NCBI GenBank assembly: GCA_934101145.1
Contig: CAKOPZ010000027.1
Coordinates: 1-15,255, forward strand
Reading direction: 5' to 3'
Origin: an uncultured Clostridia bacterium
GTDB lineage: Bacteria; Bacillota; Clostridia; TANB77; CAG-508
DNA: 15,255 bases
Part shown: piece by piece, positions 7,275-14,747 of the stretch
Position numbering within the stretch: position 1 is the stretch's first letter
Layout: every line of letters begins with the position of its first letter
The notes under the pieces: generated by a model
Told to the model about the DNA's origin: nothing
The model's input: only the letters and a program-made list of their open reading frames with translations
Database searches by the model: none
Translations under genes and position numbers: made by a program

Positions 7275-7832
7275 ATGTTAATTGCCTTTGCTGGAATTAC
7301 CGGAATTGGTAAATCCTACTACAAAGATAAACTTGTAGAAAAGCTTGGCTTTGATAAAATAAAAATAATAACAACTCGTCAAATACGAGATGGTGAAAAA
7401 AATAATGACGATAAAGTTTTTATAAACATGCAAGAACTTGAACATCTTAAAAAAGAAAATAAAATTGCATACGAATTTGAAATGCTTGGTAATATATATG
7501 CTTACTCTAAAGATGAGCTATTTTCAGATAAAAATACTGTTTTCGAATTGCATTACAGCACAATTTTTGACTTAAAGAAAATTTGTCCTAACCTTTGCGT
7601 TATATATCTTATGCCAAAAGATATTAATAAGGCAAAAGAAAAAACAATTCAAAGAAATCTACCAAAGGATGTTGAAAAAAAACGTCTTGCAGAAATTGAT
7701 GAACATTATCATAATGTTACTTGCGATAAAAAGCTTCGCAGTATGTTTGACTATATCGTATATAATGATTATGATAAACAATCAGAAGATGAAATATTAT
7801 CACTTGTTTCTCATCTGATTAATCAAAATTAA
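7275..7832 (+). CDS. Guanylate-kinase-like P-loop protein
   Basis: The protein has 185 aa. A Walker A motif GITGIGKSY (7-15) opens the protein. ITTRQIRDGE (32-41) followed by DDKVFI matches the guanylate kinase GMP-binding segment (STTRxxRxGE...Y/F), and YEFEMLGNIYAY (66-77) corresponds to the E..G.YYG segment. This suggests a nucleoside-monophosphate-kinase fold that transfers phosphate from ATP to GMP or a related small molecule. The lid region is shorter and more charged than in housekeeping Gmk, so it is probably a paralogue rather than the essential enzyme. SD AAGGAGG is 8 bases before ATG. The next gene follows 16 bases later and is likely co-transcribed. The fold is fairly sure; the substrate is unknown. 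Confidence 0.8.
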   Translation: MLIAFAGITGIGKSYYKDKLVEKLGFDKIKIITTRQIRDGEKNNDDKVFINMQELEHLKKENKIAYEFEMLGNIYAYSKDELFSDKNTVFELHYSTIFDLKKICPNLCVIYLMPKDINKAKEKTIQRNLPKDVEKKRLAEIDEHYHNVTCDKKLRSMFDYIVYNDYDKQSEDEILSLVSHLINQN

Positions 7833-7848
7833 GGAAGGAATTATATAT

Positions 7849-8682
7849 ATGAATAAAAATTATTTTTCAATAGATGAAGATTTTAATAACATAATAAGTA
7901 ATGTGCTTTCTAATAAAAACATTGTCTCAATAAATCCTATATCTACAGGATGGACAAATATTGTATTTGAAGTAATAACTGATGAAGGAAATTTCTTTTT
8001 CCGTTTTCCAAGAGATGATTTCTGGATTAGAACAATTGTGAAAGACTACGAATTTTCAAAATACATATATGGCAAAACCGATTTTAACACTGTAAAACTT
8101 GAACTATTTTATGATAATGGTAGACCATTTAGTATGCATAAAAAAATTGAAGGAACTGTTTTAGCAGATAAAATGAATGAATTAACACCTGACGAAATCA
8201 GGCTTGTAGCACAAGATATTTCTAAATTTATGTATCAGCTTCATCATATTTCTTTTGATTCTAATAAAATATTTGATGTTAAAAATATTGGTGTAAATTT
8301 AGTTGATTTTATTGATGAGCTTTTGGATGTTCATGTTGCTAATCAAAATAAAGTATTTTGGAAATATGAAGATTTTTCTTCTAAACCACATAACTGTCTT
8401 GTTCACGGTGACTTAAATTCAAGCAATGTACTACTTGATAGCAATAATAGAGTAACAGCATTTATTGATTTTGGTTTTGGTGGTTTTGGAAATGAATATT
8501 TTGATATTGCACGTATAATTGGCAGATGCCCTGAAAGCTTTAAATCTGATATTATAAAAAGCTATGAAAGCCTTGCAAATGAGAGCCTTGATAAAAATTT
8601 ACTAGATAATGAAATTAAGATTTGGTCAGATATCGATAATGCCTATATTAATTATATGAAAGATGTAGGTATTTTTCATTAA
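7849..8682 (+). CDS. APH/choline-kinase-type phosphotransferase
   Basis: The protein has 277 aa. It carries the aminoglycoside-phosphotransferase/choline-kinase fold signature: a glycine-poor N-lobe with STGWTNIVFEV (32-42) and FFRFPRD (50-56), a catalytic loop VHGDLNSSNVLL (185-196) with presumed catalytic Asp188 and Asn193, and the metal-binding IDFGFGG (206-212, Asp207). The segment GFGNEYFDIARI fits the APH family. The substrate could be an antibiotic, a sugar, choline or another small alcohol; nothing in the sequence decides. AAGGAAGGA precedes the ATG. It forms an operon with the guanylate-kinase-like gene. No terminator is evident after it, and a new promoter lies just downstream. Confidence 0.85.
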   Translation: MNKNYFSIDEDFNNIISNVLSNKNIVSINPISTGWTNIVFEVITDEGNFFFRFPRDDFWIRTIVKDYEFSKYIYGKTDFNTVKLELFYDNGRPFSMHKKIEGTVLADKMNELTPDEIRLVAQDISKFMYQLHHISFDSNKIFDVKNIGVNLVDFIDELLDVHVANQNKVFWKYEDFSSKPHNCLVHGDLNSSNVLLDSNNRVTAFIDFGFGGFGNEYFDIARIIGRCPESFKSDIIKSYESLANESLDKNLLDNEIKIWSDIDNAYINYMKDVGIFH

Positions 8683-8698
8683 TTTTTAACTTTTAGTA

Positions 8699-8727
8699 TT
8701 GAATTTCTAATGATATTGATATATGAT
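8699..8727 (+). promoter_or_regulatory. Promoter of the DUF4912-GH57 operon
   Basis: TTGAAT (8699-8704), a 17-base spacer and TATGAT (8722-8727) predict a start near 8734, 30 bases before the ATG at 8764. Confidence 0.55.
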
Positions 8728-8763
8728 TAATTGAAAATATGAAAGAAAAAATTGGAGGAAAAA

Positions 8764-9639
8764 ATGCCAAGAAAAGCTAAAGAAAAAGATGTTGAATTAA
8801 ATAATAAAATTAATGAAAGAAAGACGGCTAAAACTACTAAAAAAGTAGCAAAAACAACAACAGCTACTAAAAAAAGTGCTACTGCTAAAGCAACCACAAA
8901 AAGAAGTGCTAGTTCTACCAAAATGGCTTCAAAAAAAGATACCAAAAGCACAAAATCTACTAAAACTGTAGAGACAAAACCAGCTACAAGGTCTAAGCAA
9001 AAAAAAGTCCAGCCAATTGTAGAATATTACGATCTTCCTTTTAGATATAATCAAACAGTTGTAAAAATTTTAGCACAAACCCCAAATATTTTATTTATAT
9101 ATTGGGATATTTCTGATGAAGATAGAAAAAATTATGAAAAAGAATATGGAAGCAATTTCTTTGAGAAGACAAAACCATATTTGATAATTACAAATAAAAC
9201 AAAAAATTATACTTTTGAAGTTGAAATAAATGATTTTGCAAATAGCTGGTACTTACATGTAAATGACGCAGATTGTGACTATCAAGTTGAACTTGGTAGA
9301 AAATTTATCGAAAATTCTGTTGCTTCTGCTGAAGAAACAACTTCATATTATGCAAATGACTATCTACCTATTACTTCTTCAAATGATATTGAAATGCCAA
9401 ATAACCATATTTTATTTGATAAACTTGGAAAATCTATATTCTTTAGAAATACTAAAACAAATATAGTAACTAAAAAAGACATTTCCTCTATTTCATTTAT
9501 GCAAAATATGGGAAAAGTATATAATATATATGATTTATACAAAGAAATTTACAAAGATGAATTTGCAGGAGATAATATGGTAGAACTTGATTTTCCTTCA
9601 TCAAATAGTACTTTTAAGGAGGACACATATAATGGCTAA
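8764..9639 (+). CDS. DUF4912 protein with lysine-rich N-terminal tail
   Basis: The frame begins at TTG 8752, but GGAGG (8754-8758) overlaps that codon and serves ATG 8764, giving 291 aa. Residues 1-83 are a disordered tail of Lys, Thr, Ala and Ser in near-repeats (KTTKK, ATKKSATAKATTKRS), similar in composition to histone H1-like tails. Residues about 86-182 match DUF4912: LPFRYNQ, then ILFIYWDIS (109-117) and NSWYLHV. This domain is often found next to GH57 genes and has been suggested to bind carbohydrate or act in glucan metabolism; no catalytic motif is visible. The C-terminal ~100 residues are unassigned. Its stop overlaps the start of the GH57 gene by 8 bases, so the two are translationally coupled. 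The tail could bind nucleic acid, acidic polymer or ribosomes (inference). Confidence 0.85.
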   Translation: MPRKAKEKDVELNNKINERKTAKTTKKVAKTTTATKKSATAKATTKRSASSTKMASKKDTKSTKSTKTVETKPATRSKQKKVQPIVEYYDLPFRYNQTVVKILAQTPNILFIYWDISDEDRKNYEKEYGSNFFEKTKPYLIITNKTKNYTFEVEINDFANSWYLHVNDADCDYQVELGRKFIENSVASAEETTSYYANDYLPITSSNDIEMPNNHILFDKLGKSIFFRNTKTNIVTKKDISSISFMQNMGKVYNIYDLYKEIYKDEFAGDNMVELDFPSSNSTFKEDTYNG

Positions 9640-11224
9640 AGAAAAAGGATATGTTAGCTTTGTGCTTCATGCACATTTGCCTTTTATACATCATCCAGAA
9701 AGTGAAGATTATTTAGAGGAGCAGTGGTTATATGAGGCAATGTCTGAAACATATATACCACTTCTTATGAATTTTAAAAAATTAGAGGAGGAAAAAGTTG
9801 ATTTTAGACTTACAATGTCAATGACTCCCCCTCTTTTAAATATGCTTGATAATAAATTATTGCAAAGACGATATATAAAATATCTAAAAAAACACATTGA
9901 ACTTGCAAAAAAAGAACTTGTAAGGACTAAGGATGATAAACGATTAAATGAACTTGCAAAATATTATTTTGATAGATATTCAAATGATTTACATATTTTT
10001 AAAGATGTATATAATTGTAATTTAATACAAGGTTTTAAATATTTTCAAGATATTGGTGTTTTAGAGATTATAACATGTGGTGCAACACATGGCTATTTTC
10101 CTATTTTATATATAACAGAGCAAACTGTAAAAGCTCAAATAGCAGTTGGTGTACAAACATACAAAAAATACTTTGGCAAAGCTCCTCGTGGAATTTGGCT
10201 TCCAGAATGTGGCTATGTTCCAGAAGCTGACAAATATTTGAAAGAATTTGGAATTGACTATATTATAACAGAGTCACATGGTATTTTATATGCAAACCCT
10301 ACTCCTGTGTATGGCACATTTGCACCTATTGTTTCTCCTGAAGGAGTTATAGCATTTGGACGCGATATCGAATCTTCAAGACAAGTTTGGAGTTCAATAA
10401 ATGGTTACCCAGGTGATTTTAATTATCGTGAATTTTACAGAGATATTGGTTATGATGCACCTTACGACTATATAAAACCATATATTGCATCAAATGGTGT
10501 TAGAGTACATACAGGAATAAAATATTACAGAATTACAGGAAAAGATTGTGAAAAAGATTATTACAATCCACAATGGGCTATGGATTCAGCTGAAAAACAA
10601 GCCGGACATTTTTTTGATAGTAGAGAAAAACAAATAGACAAGCTTGCACCTCTTATGGGCAACCCTCCTATTATTTTATGTCCTTATGATGCGGAATTAT
10701 ATGGTCATTGGTGGTACGAAGGTCCATATTGGCTATATATTTTGTTTAAGAAAATCTACTATGATGAGTGTAATTTTAAATTAATTACTCCAAGCGAATA
10801 TATTGATAAATATCCATTAATGCAAGTTGCAACACCTTGTCGTTCAAGCTGGGGTGCAAACGGATATAGTGAAGTATGGCTTAATCAAACAAATGACTAT
10901 GTTCATAGACACTTGCATGTTGCAGGTGACAGAATGGTAGAACTTGCAAATCTGTATCCAAATGAGAAAAAAACATCATTAAGACGAAAGGCCCTAAATC
11001 AATGTGCACGAGAATTACTTCTTGCACAAAGTAGTGATTGGTTGTTTATTATTACAAATGGAACAATGGTAGATTACGCTAAAAAAAGAATAAAAGATCA
11101 TATTGGAAGATTTACTAAACTATATTACCAGATAAAAGATGATAACATTGATGAAGAATTTTTAAAACAAATACATAAACAAGACTGCATCTTCCCTGAA
11201 ATTGATTATACTATTTATAAATGA
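9632..11224 (+). CDS. GH57 1,4-alpha-glucan branching enzyme
   Basis: The ATG at 9632 has AAGGAGG 9 bases upstream, giving 530 aa; the frame is open further upstream but inside the previous gene. All five GH57 conserved regions are visible: HAHLPF (13-18), GATHGYFP (150-157), GIWLPECGY (187-195) with presumed nucleophile Glu192, PYDAELYGHWWYEG (351-364) with presumed acid/base Asp353, and ITPSEY (385-390). SSWGANGYSEVW (405-416) and the C-terminal helical domain fit the branching-enzyme subgroup (Thermus/Thermococcus type) rather than the amylase or pullulanase subgroups. It would cleave alpha-1,4 links and re-join them as alpha-1,6 branches on cytoplasmic glycogen. It has no signal peptide. 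Convergent with the phosphorylase gene. Confidence 0.92.
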   Translation: MAKEKGYVSFVLHAHLPFIHHPESEDYLEEQWLYEAMSETYIPLLMNFKKLEEEKVDFRLTMSMTPPLLNMLDNKLLQRRYIKYLKKHIELAKKELVRTKDDKRLNELAKYYFDRYSNDLHIFKDVYNCNLIQGFKYFQDIGVLEIITCGATHGYFPILYITEQTVKAQIAVGVQTYKKYFGKAPRGIWLPECGYVPEADKYLKEFGIDYIITESHGILYANPTPVYGTFAPIVSPEGVIAFGRDIESSRQVWSSINGYPGDFNYREFYRDIGYDAPYDYIKPYIASNGVRVHTGIKYYRITGKDCEKDYYNPQWAMDSAEKQAGHFFDSREKQIDKLAPLMGNPPIILCPYDAELYGHWWYEGPYWLYILFKKIYYDECNFKLITPSEYIDKYPLMQVATPCRSSWGANGYSEVWLNQTNDYVHRHLHVAGDRMVELANLYPNEKKTSLRRKALNQCARELLLAQSSDWLFIITNGTMVDYAKKRIKDHIGRFTKLYYQIKDDNIDEEFLKQIHKQDCIFPEIDYTIYK

Positions 11225-11273
11225 TTGGCATATTAATTGCTAAAGCCTTCCGCTCCAATCTTTTACATTTAAC

Positions 11274-11316
11274 AAAAAACTATATGAGATTTCCTCTCAT
11301 ATAGTTTTTCTTTTTT
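11274..11316. terminator. Bidirectional terminator between GH57 and phosphorylase genes
   Basis: A 15-bp perfect stem (11275-11289 with 11295-11309, core CTATATGAGA) with a 5-nt loop is flanked by T-rich sequence to 11316 on the plus strand and an A run at 11274-11279. It can therefore terminate both convergent genes. The phosphorylase stop codon (TAG, 11317-11319) abuts it. Confidence 0.92.
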
Positions 11317-13884
11317 CTAATTTGTAATCCATTTAACTAAATCTAAGTTTGCACTTTCAAGTAGCATATCATGTTTTGGCATTACTCTAAATGTATAACC
11401 ATAATTTCCGCCATTCATAAGTTGTACCTTTGCAGCAAAAGTGTAAATTTTAGCATCTCTATCTTCTTCTATAAGTTTCATAGGAATAATAGAAATATCA
11501 TCAACTACCCCATTTTTTTGTATTCTACCATAATATACTTGTGCCTCGATATTTTCTATTGAAATGTTTGGAAGTCTTACCTTGCATTTAACATCTATAT
11601 TATTTCCTGCATCTATTGTAATATTATCAAGATTATCCTTTTCTTGTGTAATTACAATATCTTCCCAGTTAGTATACAAATCCTTTTTCCAAGACTCAAA
11701 TTCAGCAACATTATTTAGGTTTGTATAATATGTTTTATACAAATTGCAAAGTGGTATATACAATTTATCTACATAGTCTGTAAGCATTCTTGCTGTGCTA
11801 TATCTTCCCCCTGTAGAAATTATAGAATTTTTCATTATATTAACCCATTGTTTAGACATTCCATTTTCATCTTTTGCATAATATATTGGAATAATTTTGT
11901 TTTCCAAAGTATCATATATGCTGTTACTGTCTGCCTTATCTTGTTCTTCATAATTACTATATTCTGCATTAGTTCCAATTGTCCATCCATTTTTTGAATT
12001 GTATCCTTCAGCCCACCATCCATCAAGTACACTAAAGTTTATAACACCATTTGCAGAAGCCTTTTGACCACTTGTACCAGATGCTTCCATTGGACGTCTT
12101 GGAGTATTTAGCCAAACATCAACACCACTTACTAAATATCTTGATGTAGCTATATTATAATTTTCAAGTAAGAATATTTTTCCTTTAAATTGTGGTTTCA
12201 TAGATATTTCGTGAATATATTTTATTAAATCCTGACCTTCTTTATCTGCTGGATGTGCTTTTCCTGCAAATATAATTTGTATAGGTCTATCACTATTACT
12301 AAATAATTGTGTAATTCTTTCTAAATCTTTAAAAATAAGTGTTGCTCTTTTATATGTAGCAAATCTTCTTGCAAAACCTATTGTTAAAGCATTTGGATTA
12401 AGCATTGATGTAATTTTATTTATTTCTTCATAACTATATCCACAACGATGAAGTCTTGCAGTTGTATTCTTTTTAACTAAATTTAATAGTTTTTCTTTTC
12501 TTTCTTGATGAACTCTCCATAGCTCTTCATCAGGGATACTATTTATCTTCTCCCATGTTTGATCATTTTGGATATTATCTTGCCAATATGGCATTAAATA
12601 TTCATTATATAAATCCTTAATATTTGATGCAAGCCATGAGCATGTGTGAATTCCGTTTGTTACATATGTAATTGGAGATTCATTTGCTGCAATATGAGGC
12701 CATGCATCCCCAAAAAGTTCTCTTGAAACAGCTCCATGAAGTTTGCTTACTCCATTTTTCTTACCTGCAACTTTTAATGCAAGTATTCCCATATCGAATC
12801 CATCGTCAGCTCCCGCGTTTGGTCTTTCTCCCATTTTAAAGAATTCTTGCTTTGTAATTCCAAGTTTATTCCAATAATCCTTAAAATATTTTTCCATTAA
12901 TTCTAGAGAAAAAATATCATTTCCAGCTGGAACTGGTGTATGTGTTGTAAATACTGTTTTTGAGCTAACTATATCTCTTGCAATATCAAATGAAACTTTT
13001 TTATCATTTATTGTATTTTCAATTAATTTTAAAATTAGGAATGATGAATGTCCCTCATTCATATGGTATACAGTTGGTTTAACTCCCAGCCTTCTTAAAA
13101 GTTCTACACCTGCCATACCAAGAACAATCTCTTGAGAAATACGCATTTCTCTATCTCCACCATAAAGTGTTTTTGTTATATCTCTGTATTCTGCAATATT
13201 TGCATCTATATCAGAATCCATTAGATATAATGTGACTCTTCCTACTTTTATCTCCCACACTTTAAGGTATAGCTTTTTCTTTGGCATTTGTACAGAAATA
13301 AGTAAATCTTTGCCATCAACATCCTTAACAGGTAAAATTGGCATATTAGCAAGATCTAATTCTTTATATTCTGTCTCTTGTACCCCTTGACCATTTATTT
13401 TTTGATTAAAATATCCATTTTTGTATAAAAGTCCCACTGCAACAAGTGGTACACCTAAGTCACTTGCTGATTTTAAGTGATCACCTGATAAAATTCCAAG
13501 TCCTCCTGAATATATTGGAATTGTTTCATCAAGGCCATATTCAGCTGAGAAATATGCAATTAAATCATTTGTATTATCTGGATATTTTTTATTAAACCAT
13601 GTATTTTTACTTTTAATATATCCATCAAAATCTTCTACAAATTTATCATATTTTTTCAATAGTTCTTGATTTTCACACGCCTGTTCTAATTTTTCTTGTG
13701 ATACTTGTTTTAAAAATTTAACAGGATTTTTATCAACTCTTTCCCATAAATCAATATCAATTTCTTTAAAGATTTTCAAAAAATCTGTATTCCATGCCCA
13801 CCATAGATTATTTGCTATATCAGAAAGCCTACCTATACTCTTAGGTAATTGCGGATTTACCGTAATTTTATTAAAAACATACAT
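11317..13884 (-). CDS. glgP: Alpha-glucan (glycogen) phosphorylase, DUF3417 type
   Basis: GT35 phosphorylase releases glucose-1-phosphate from alpha-1,4-glucans using pyridoxal phosphate. An N-terminal DUF3417 domain (about 1-105, with NNLWWAWN at 25-32) is typical of the shorter alpha-glucan phosphorylase subgroup. The glycosyltransferase core includes YFSAEYGL (111-118), SGGLGILSGDH (126-136), MNEGHSSF (275-282), TTHTPVPAGND (313-323) and GFARRFATYKRA (503-514). The PLP site EASGTSGQKASANG (600-613) has Lys608 as the Schiff-base lysine. The frame extends to a TTG at 13959, but that codon lies between the -10 and -35 boxes, so it would not be transcribed; ATG 13884 with AAGGAGG 10 bases upstream gives 855 aa. 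It works with the convergent branching enzyme in storage-glucan turnover. Confidence 0.95.
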   Translation of the reverse strand: MYVFNKITVNPQLPKSIGRLSDIANNLWWAWNTDFLKIFKEIDIDLWERVDKNPVKFLKQVSQEKLEQACENQELLKKYDKFVEDFDGYIKSKNTWFNKKYPDNTNDLIAYFSAEYGLDETIPIYSGGLGILSGDHLKSASDLGVPLVAVGLLYKNGYFNQKINGQGVQETEYKELDLANMPILPVKDVDGKDLLISVQMPKKKLYLKVWEIKVGRVTLYLMDSDIDANIAEYRDITKTLYGGDREMRISQEIVLGMAGVELLRRLGVKPTVYHMNEGHSSFLILKLIENTINDKKVSFDIARDIVSSKTVFTTHTPVPAGNDIFSLELMEKYFKDYWNKLGITKQEFFKMGERPNAGADDGFDMGILALKVAGKKNGVSKLHGAVSRELFGDAWPHIAANESPITYVTNGIHTCSWLASNIKDLYNEYLMPYWQDNIQNDQTWEKINSIPDEELWRVHQERKEKLLNLVKKNTTARLHRCGYSYEEINKITSMLNPNALTIGFARRFATYKRATLIFKDLERITQLFSNSDRPIQIIFAGKAHPADKEGQDLIKYIHEISMKPQFKGKIFLLENYNIATSRYLVSGVDVWLNTPRRPMEASGTSGQKASANGVINFSVLDGWWAEGYNSKNGWTIGTNAEYSNYEEQDKADSNSIYDTLENKIIPIYYAKDENGMSKQWVNIMKNSIISTGGRYSTARMLTDYVDKLYIPLCNLYKTYYTNLNNVAEFESWKKDLYTNWEDIVITQEKDNLDNITIDAGNNIDVKCKVRLPNISIENIEAQVYYGRIQKNGVVDDISIIPMKLIEEDRDAKIYTFAAKVQLMNGGNYGYTFRVMPKHDMLLESANLDLVKWITN

Positions 13885-13949
13885 ATTATTTTTTCCTCCT
13901 TGGTTGTTTCGTTTTTTTGCCTTTTTTTTCTTTGTAATTTTCTTTTTAA

Positions 13950-13978
13950 ATTTTATCAATAGAGCTAATAAAAGTCAA
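13950..13978 (-). promoter_or_regulatory. glgP promoter
   Basis: TTGACT (13973-13978), a 17-base spacer and TAAAAT (13950-13955) on the minus strand predict a start near 13943 and a ~59-base purine-rich leader. Upstream, 13979-14093 is A+T-rich with nothing gene-like. Confidence 0.8.
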
Positions 13979-14093
13979 TAAAATAATATAATATTTTTAT
14001 CAAAGTATAATTAAAACCTCATCAATTAATTTATTTCGTAAGCGCTCAAAGAAACGTCGTATTTAAAATCATAAATATTAGCATTTATTGAAG

Positions 14094-14154
14094 TGAACCC
14101 CAATTATTAGACAAAAAAGGTTAATAAGGAGGGTTCAGTACATTATCTAATAAT
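14094..14154. repeat. Interleaved inverted repeats, possible insertion-sequence end remnant
   Basis: TGAACCC (14094-14100) is inverted as GGGTTCA (14131-14137), and ATTATTAGA (14103-14111) is inverted as TCTAATAAT (14146-14154), in A-B-A'-B' order. The outward TG...CA form and the block TGAACCCC-AATTATTAGACAA resemble termini of IS3/IS150-type elements. The block lies just downstream of a transposase-like HTH ORF. It may be a remnant of IS ends or a small non-autonomous element. Confidence 0.4.
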
Positions 14155-14162
14155 CCCTGATT

Positions 14163-14363
14163 TTATTTTTTATTTTCTACAGCTGGTTCATTGAAATCAA
14201 AATCTAACATACCATAAGTTGCAATCATATCATCTTTTACCCATGCTCTAAATGTAGCTTCAGGAATTGAATGTTCTCTTGCATATTCGGTTTTAGATTT
14301 TCCACTTGCTCTGTACTGGTCTAGATGCATCTGTTTTTCTTCATCACTATATATATTTGCCAT
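14163..14363 (-). CDS. Small HTH protein, transposase-OrfA-like
   Basis: The protein has 66 aa. YSDEEKQMHLDQYRASGKSK, then TEYAREHSIPEATFRAWVKD (residues about 25-44), is the pattern of the N-terminal helix-turn-helix of IS3-type OrfA transposases and related HTH proteins. The usual leucine-zipper extension and the DDE-encoding OrfB are absent: the protein ends soon after an acidic stretch (LDFDFNEP), and no second ORF follows before the inverted repeats. It is either a truncated IS relic or a stand-alone small DNA-binding protein. AAGGAGG is 7 bases before ATG but is buried in the 3' arm of an 18-bp hairpin that ends in six U's, so expression should be restricted. Confidence 0.65.
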   Translation of the reverse strand: MANIYSDEEKQMHLDQYRASGKSKTEYAREHSIPEATFRAWVKDDMIATYGMLDFDFNEPAVENKK

Positions 14364-14364
14364 G

Positions 14365-14416
14365 AAAAAACCTCCTTAAATTTTATAGCTATATGTTACT
14401 ACAAAATTTAAAGAGG
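14365..14416 (-). promoter_or_regulatory. Terminator-like hairpin sequestering the HTH ORF ribosome binding site
   Basis: On the minus strand, arm 14399-14416 pairs with 14371-14388 over 18 bp (two G-U pairs, no gaps) around a 10-nt loop and is followed by U6 (14365-14370). The 3' arm contains the whole AAGGAGG (14371-14377) of the ORF starting at 14363. It can act as an intrinsic terminator and as a translational block. SD-hiding hairpins guard transposase genes in IS10, IS50 and IS200. Confidence 0.7.
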
Positions 14417-14515
14417 CTTCAATAATCCGTTTCGTTGAGCTCTTACTGGCAAATCAAACATTTTACTAAAACTCATAATATATTCCACCACCTGCTTATA
14501 TATTTTTTGCGCCAT
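14408..14515 (-). CDS. Possible small upstream ORF (35 aa, or 22 aa from an internal ATG)
   Basis: The frame from ATG 14515 (MAQKIYKQVVEYIM...) ends at TAA 14408-14410. An internal ATG at 14476 has GCAGGTGG about 12 bases upstream and would give a 22-aa peptide. The stop codon lies inside the 5' arm of the SD-hiding hairpin, so a ribosome finishing this ORF would open it, as in leader-peptide control. No family is recognised, and coding status is unproven. Confidence 0.3.
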   Translation of the reverse strand: MAQKIYKQVVEYIMSFSKMFDLPVRAQRNGLLKPL

Positions 14516-14567
14516 TTTGGCATTTCAGAGCTCTGAAATGCAGAAATGGCGCCACTCTAGTGGCGCC
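14509..14567. repeat. Two overlapping GC-rich palindromes
   Basis: Palindrome one (14509-14552, 44 bp) has arms GCGCCATTT/AAATGGCGC and a perfect core GCATTTCAGAGCTCTGAAATGC split by one two-base mismatch per arm. Palindrome two (14548-14567, arms GGCGCCACT/AGTGGCGCC) shares 14548-14552, so only one can form at a time. The G+C content is far above the surroundings. Confidence 0.85.
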
Positions 14568-14573
14568 ACGCTA

Positions 14574-14663
14574 GGCATAATTTTGGTTTTACCAAGCTTA
14601 CCGCTTGCGAAACCTCAAAATTTTGCCATTTTCGCGTATCTTACGATTCGCTCTTAATGCGAA
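14574..14663. repeat. Nested hairpin and two small hairpins
   Basis: GGCATAATTTTG (14574-14585) pairs with CAAAATTTTGCC (14616-14627) with one mismatch. It encloses GTTT/AAAC and CAAGC (14593-14597) with GCTTG (14603-14607). Next come CGTA/TACG (14635-14638 with 14642-14645) and TTCGC/GCGAA (14647-14651 with 14659-14663). With the palindromes at 14509-14567, these explain most of the gap 14364-14730. The rest (about 14664-14700) is A+T-rich and featureless. Confidence 0.75.
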
Positions 14664-14704
14664 CCTGTTCATATATATATCTTATTTTTCATACACTATC
14701 AACC

Positions 14705-14747
14705 CACTTTATCGCTATTAGCGCTCAGGGTTACTTTACATAAAGTG
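14705..14747 (-). other. Stem-loop at the 3' end of the SUMF gene
   Basis: CACTTTAT (14705-14712) pairs with ATAAAGTG (14740-14747), which falls within the last codons of the SUMF protein. Its loop contains CGCT/AGCG (14713-14716 with 14720-14723). AACCC/GGGTT (14701-14705 with 14728-14732) offers an alternative pairing. It lacks a U tract, so it is not an obvious terminator. A stem-loop just after the variable region is a known feature of some diversity-generating retroelements. Confidence 0.5.

Noticed and set aside
11223..11260. GATTGG...CCAATC inverted repeat after the GH57 gene
   Set aside because: Only 6 bp with a long loop, next to a much stronger terminator; likely chance.
13885..13959. 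25-residue lysine-rich N-terminal extension of the phosphorylase
   Set aside because: Its start would be a TTG lying between the -35 and -10 boxes of the gene's own promoter, upstream of the predicted transcript start; ATG 13884 has a strong ribosome binding site.
14037..14050. cre-like catabolite repression site (CGTAAGCGCTCAAA) upstream of glgP
   Set aside because: It has the central AAGCGCT but two mismatches at conserved outer positions, and it lies about 60 bases above the -35; too weak to list as a site.
14509..14567. CRISPR array
   Set aside because: The repeats are overlapping palindromes, not regularly spaced direct repeats with unique spacers.
14598..14672. 24-aa very basic ORF on the minus strand
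   Set aside because: It has no ribosome binding site, and its arginine codons come from the hairpin-forming CGC/GCG repeats; probably a by-product of the palindromes.
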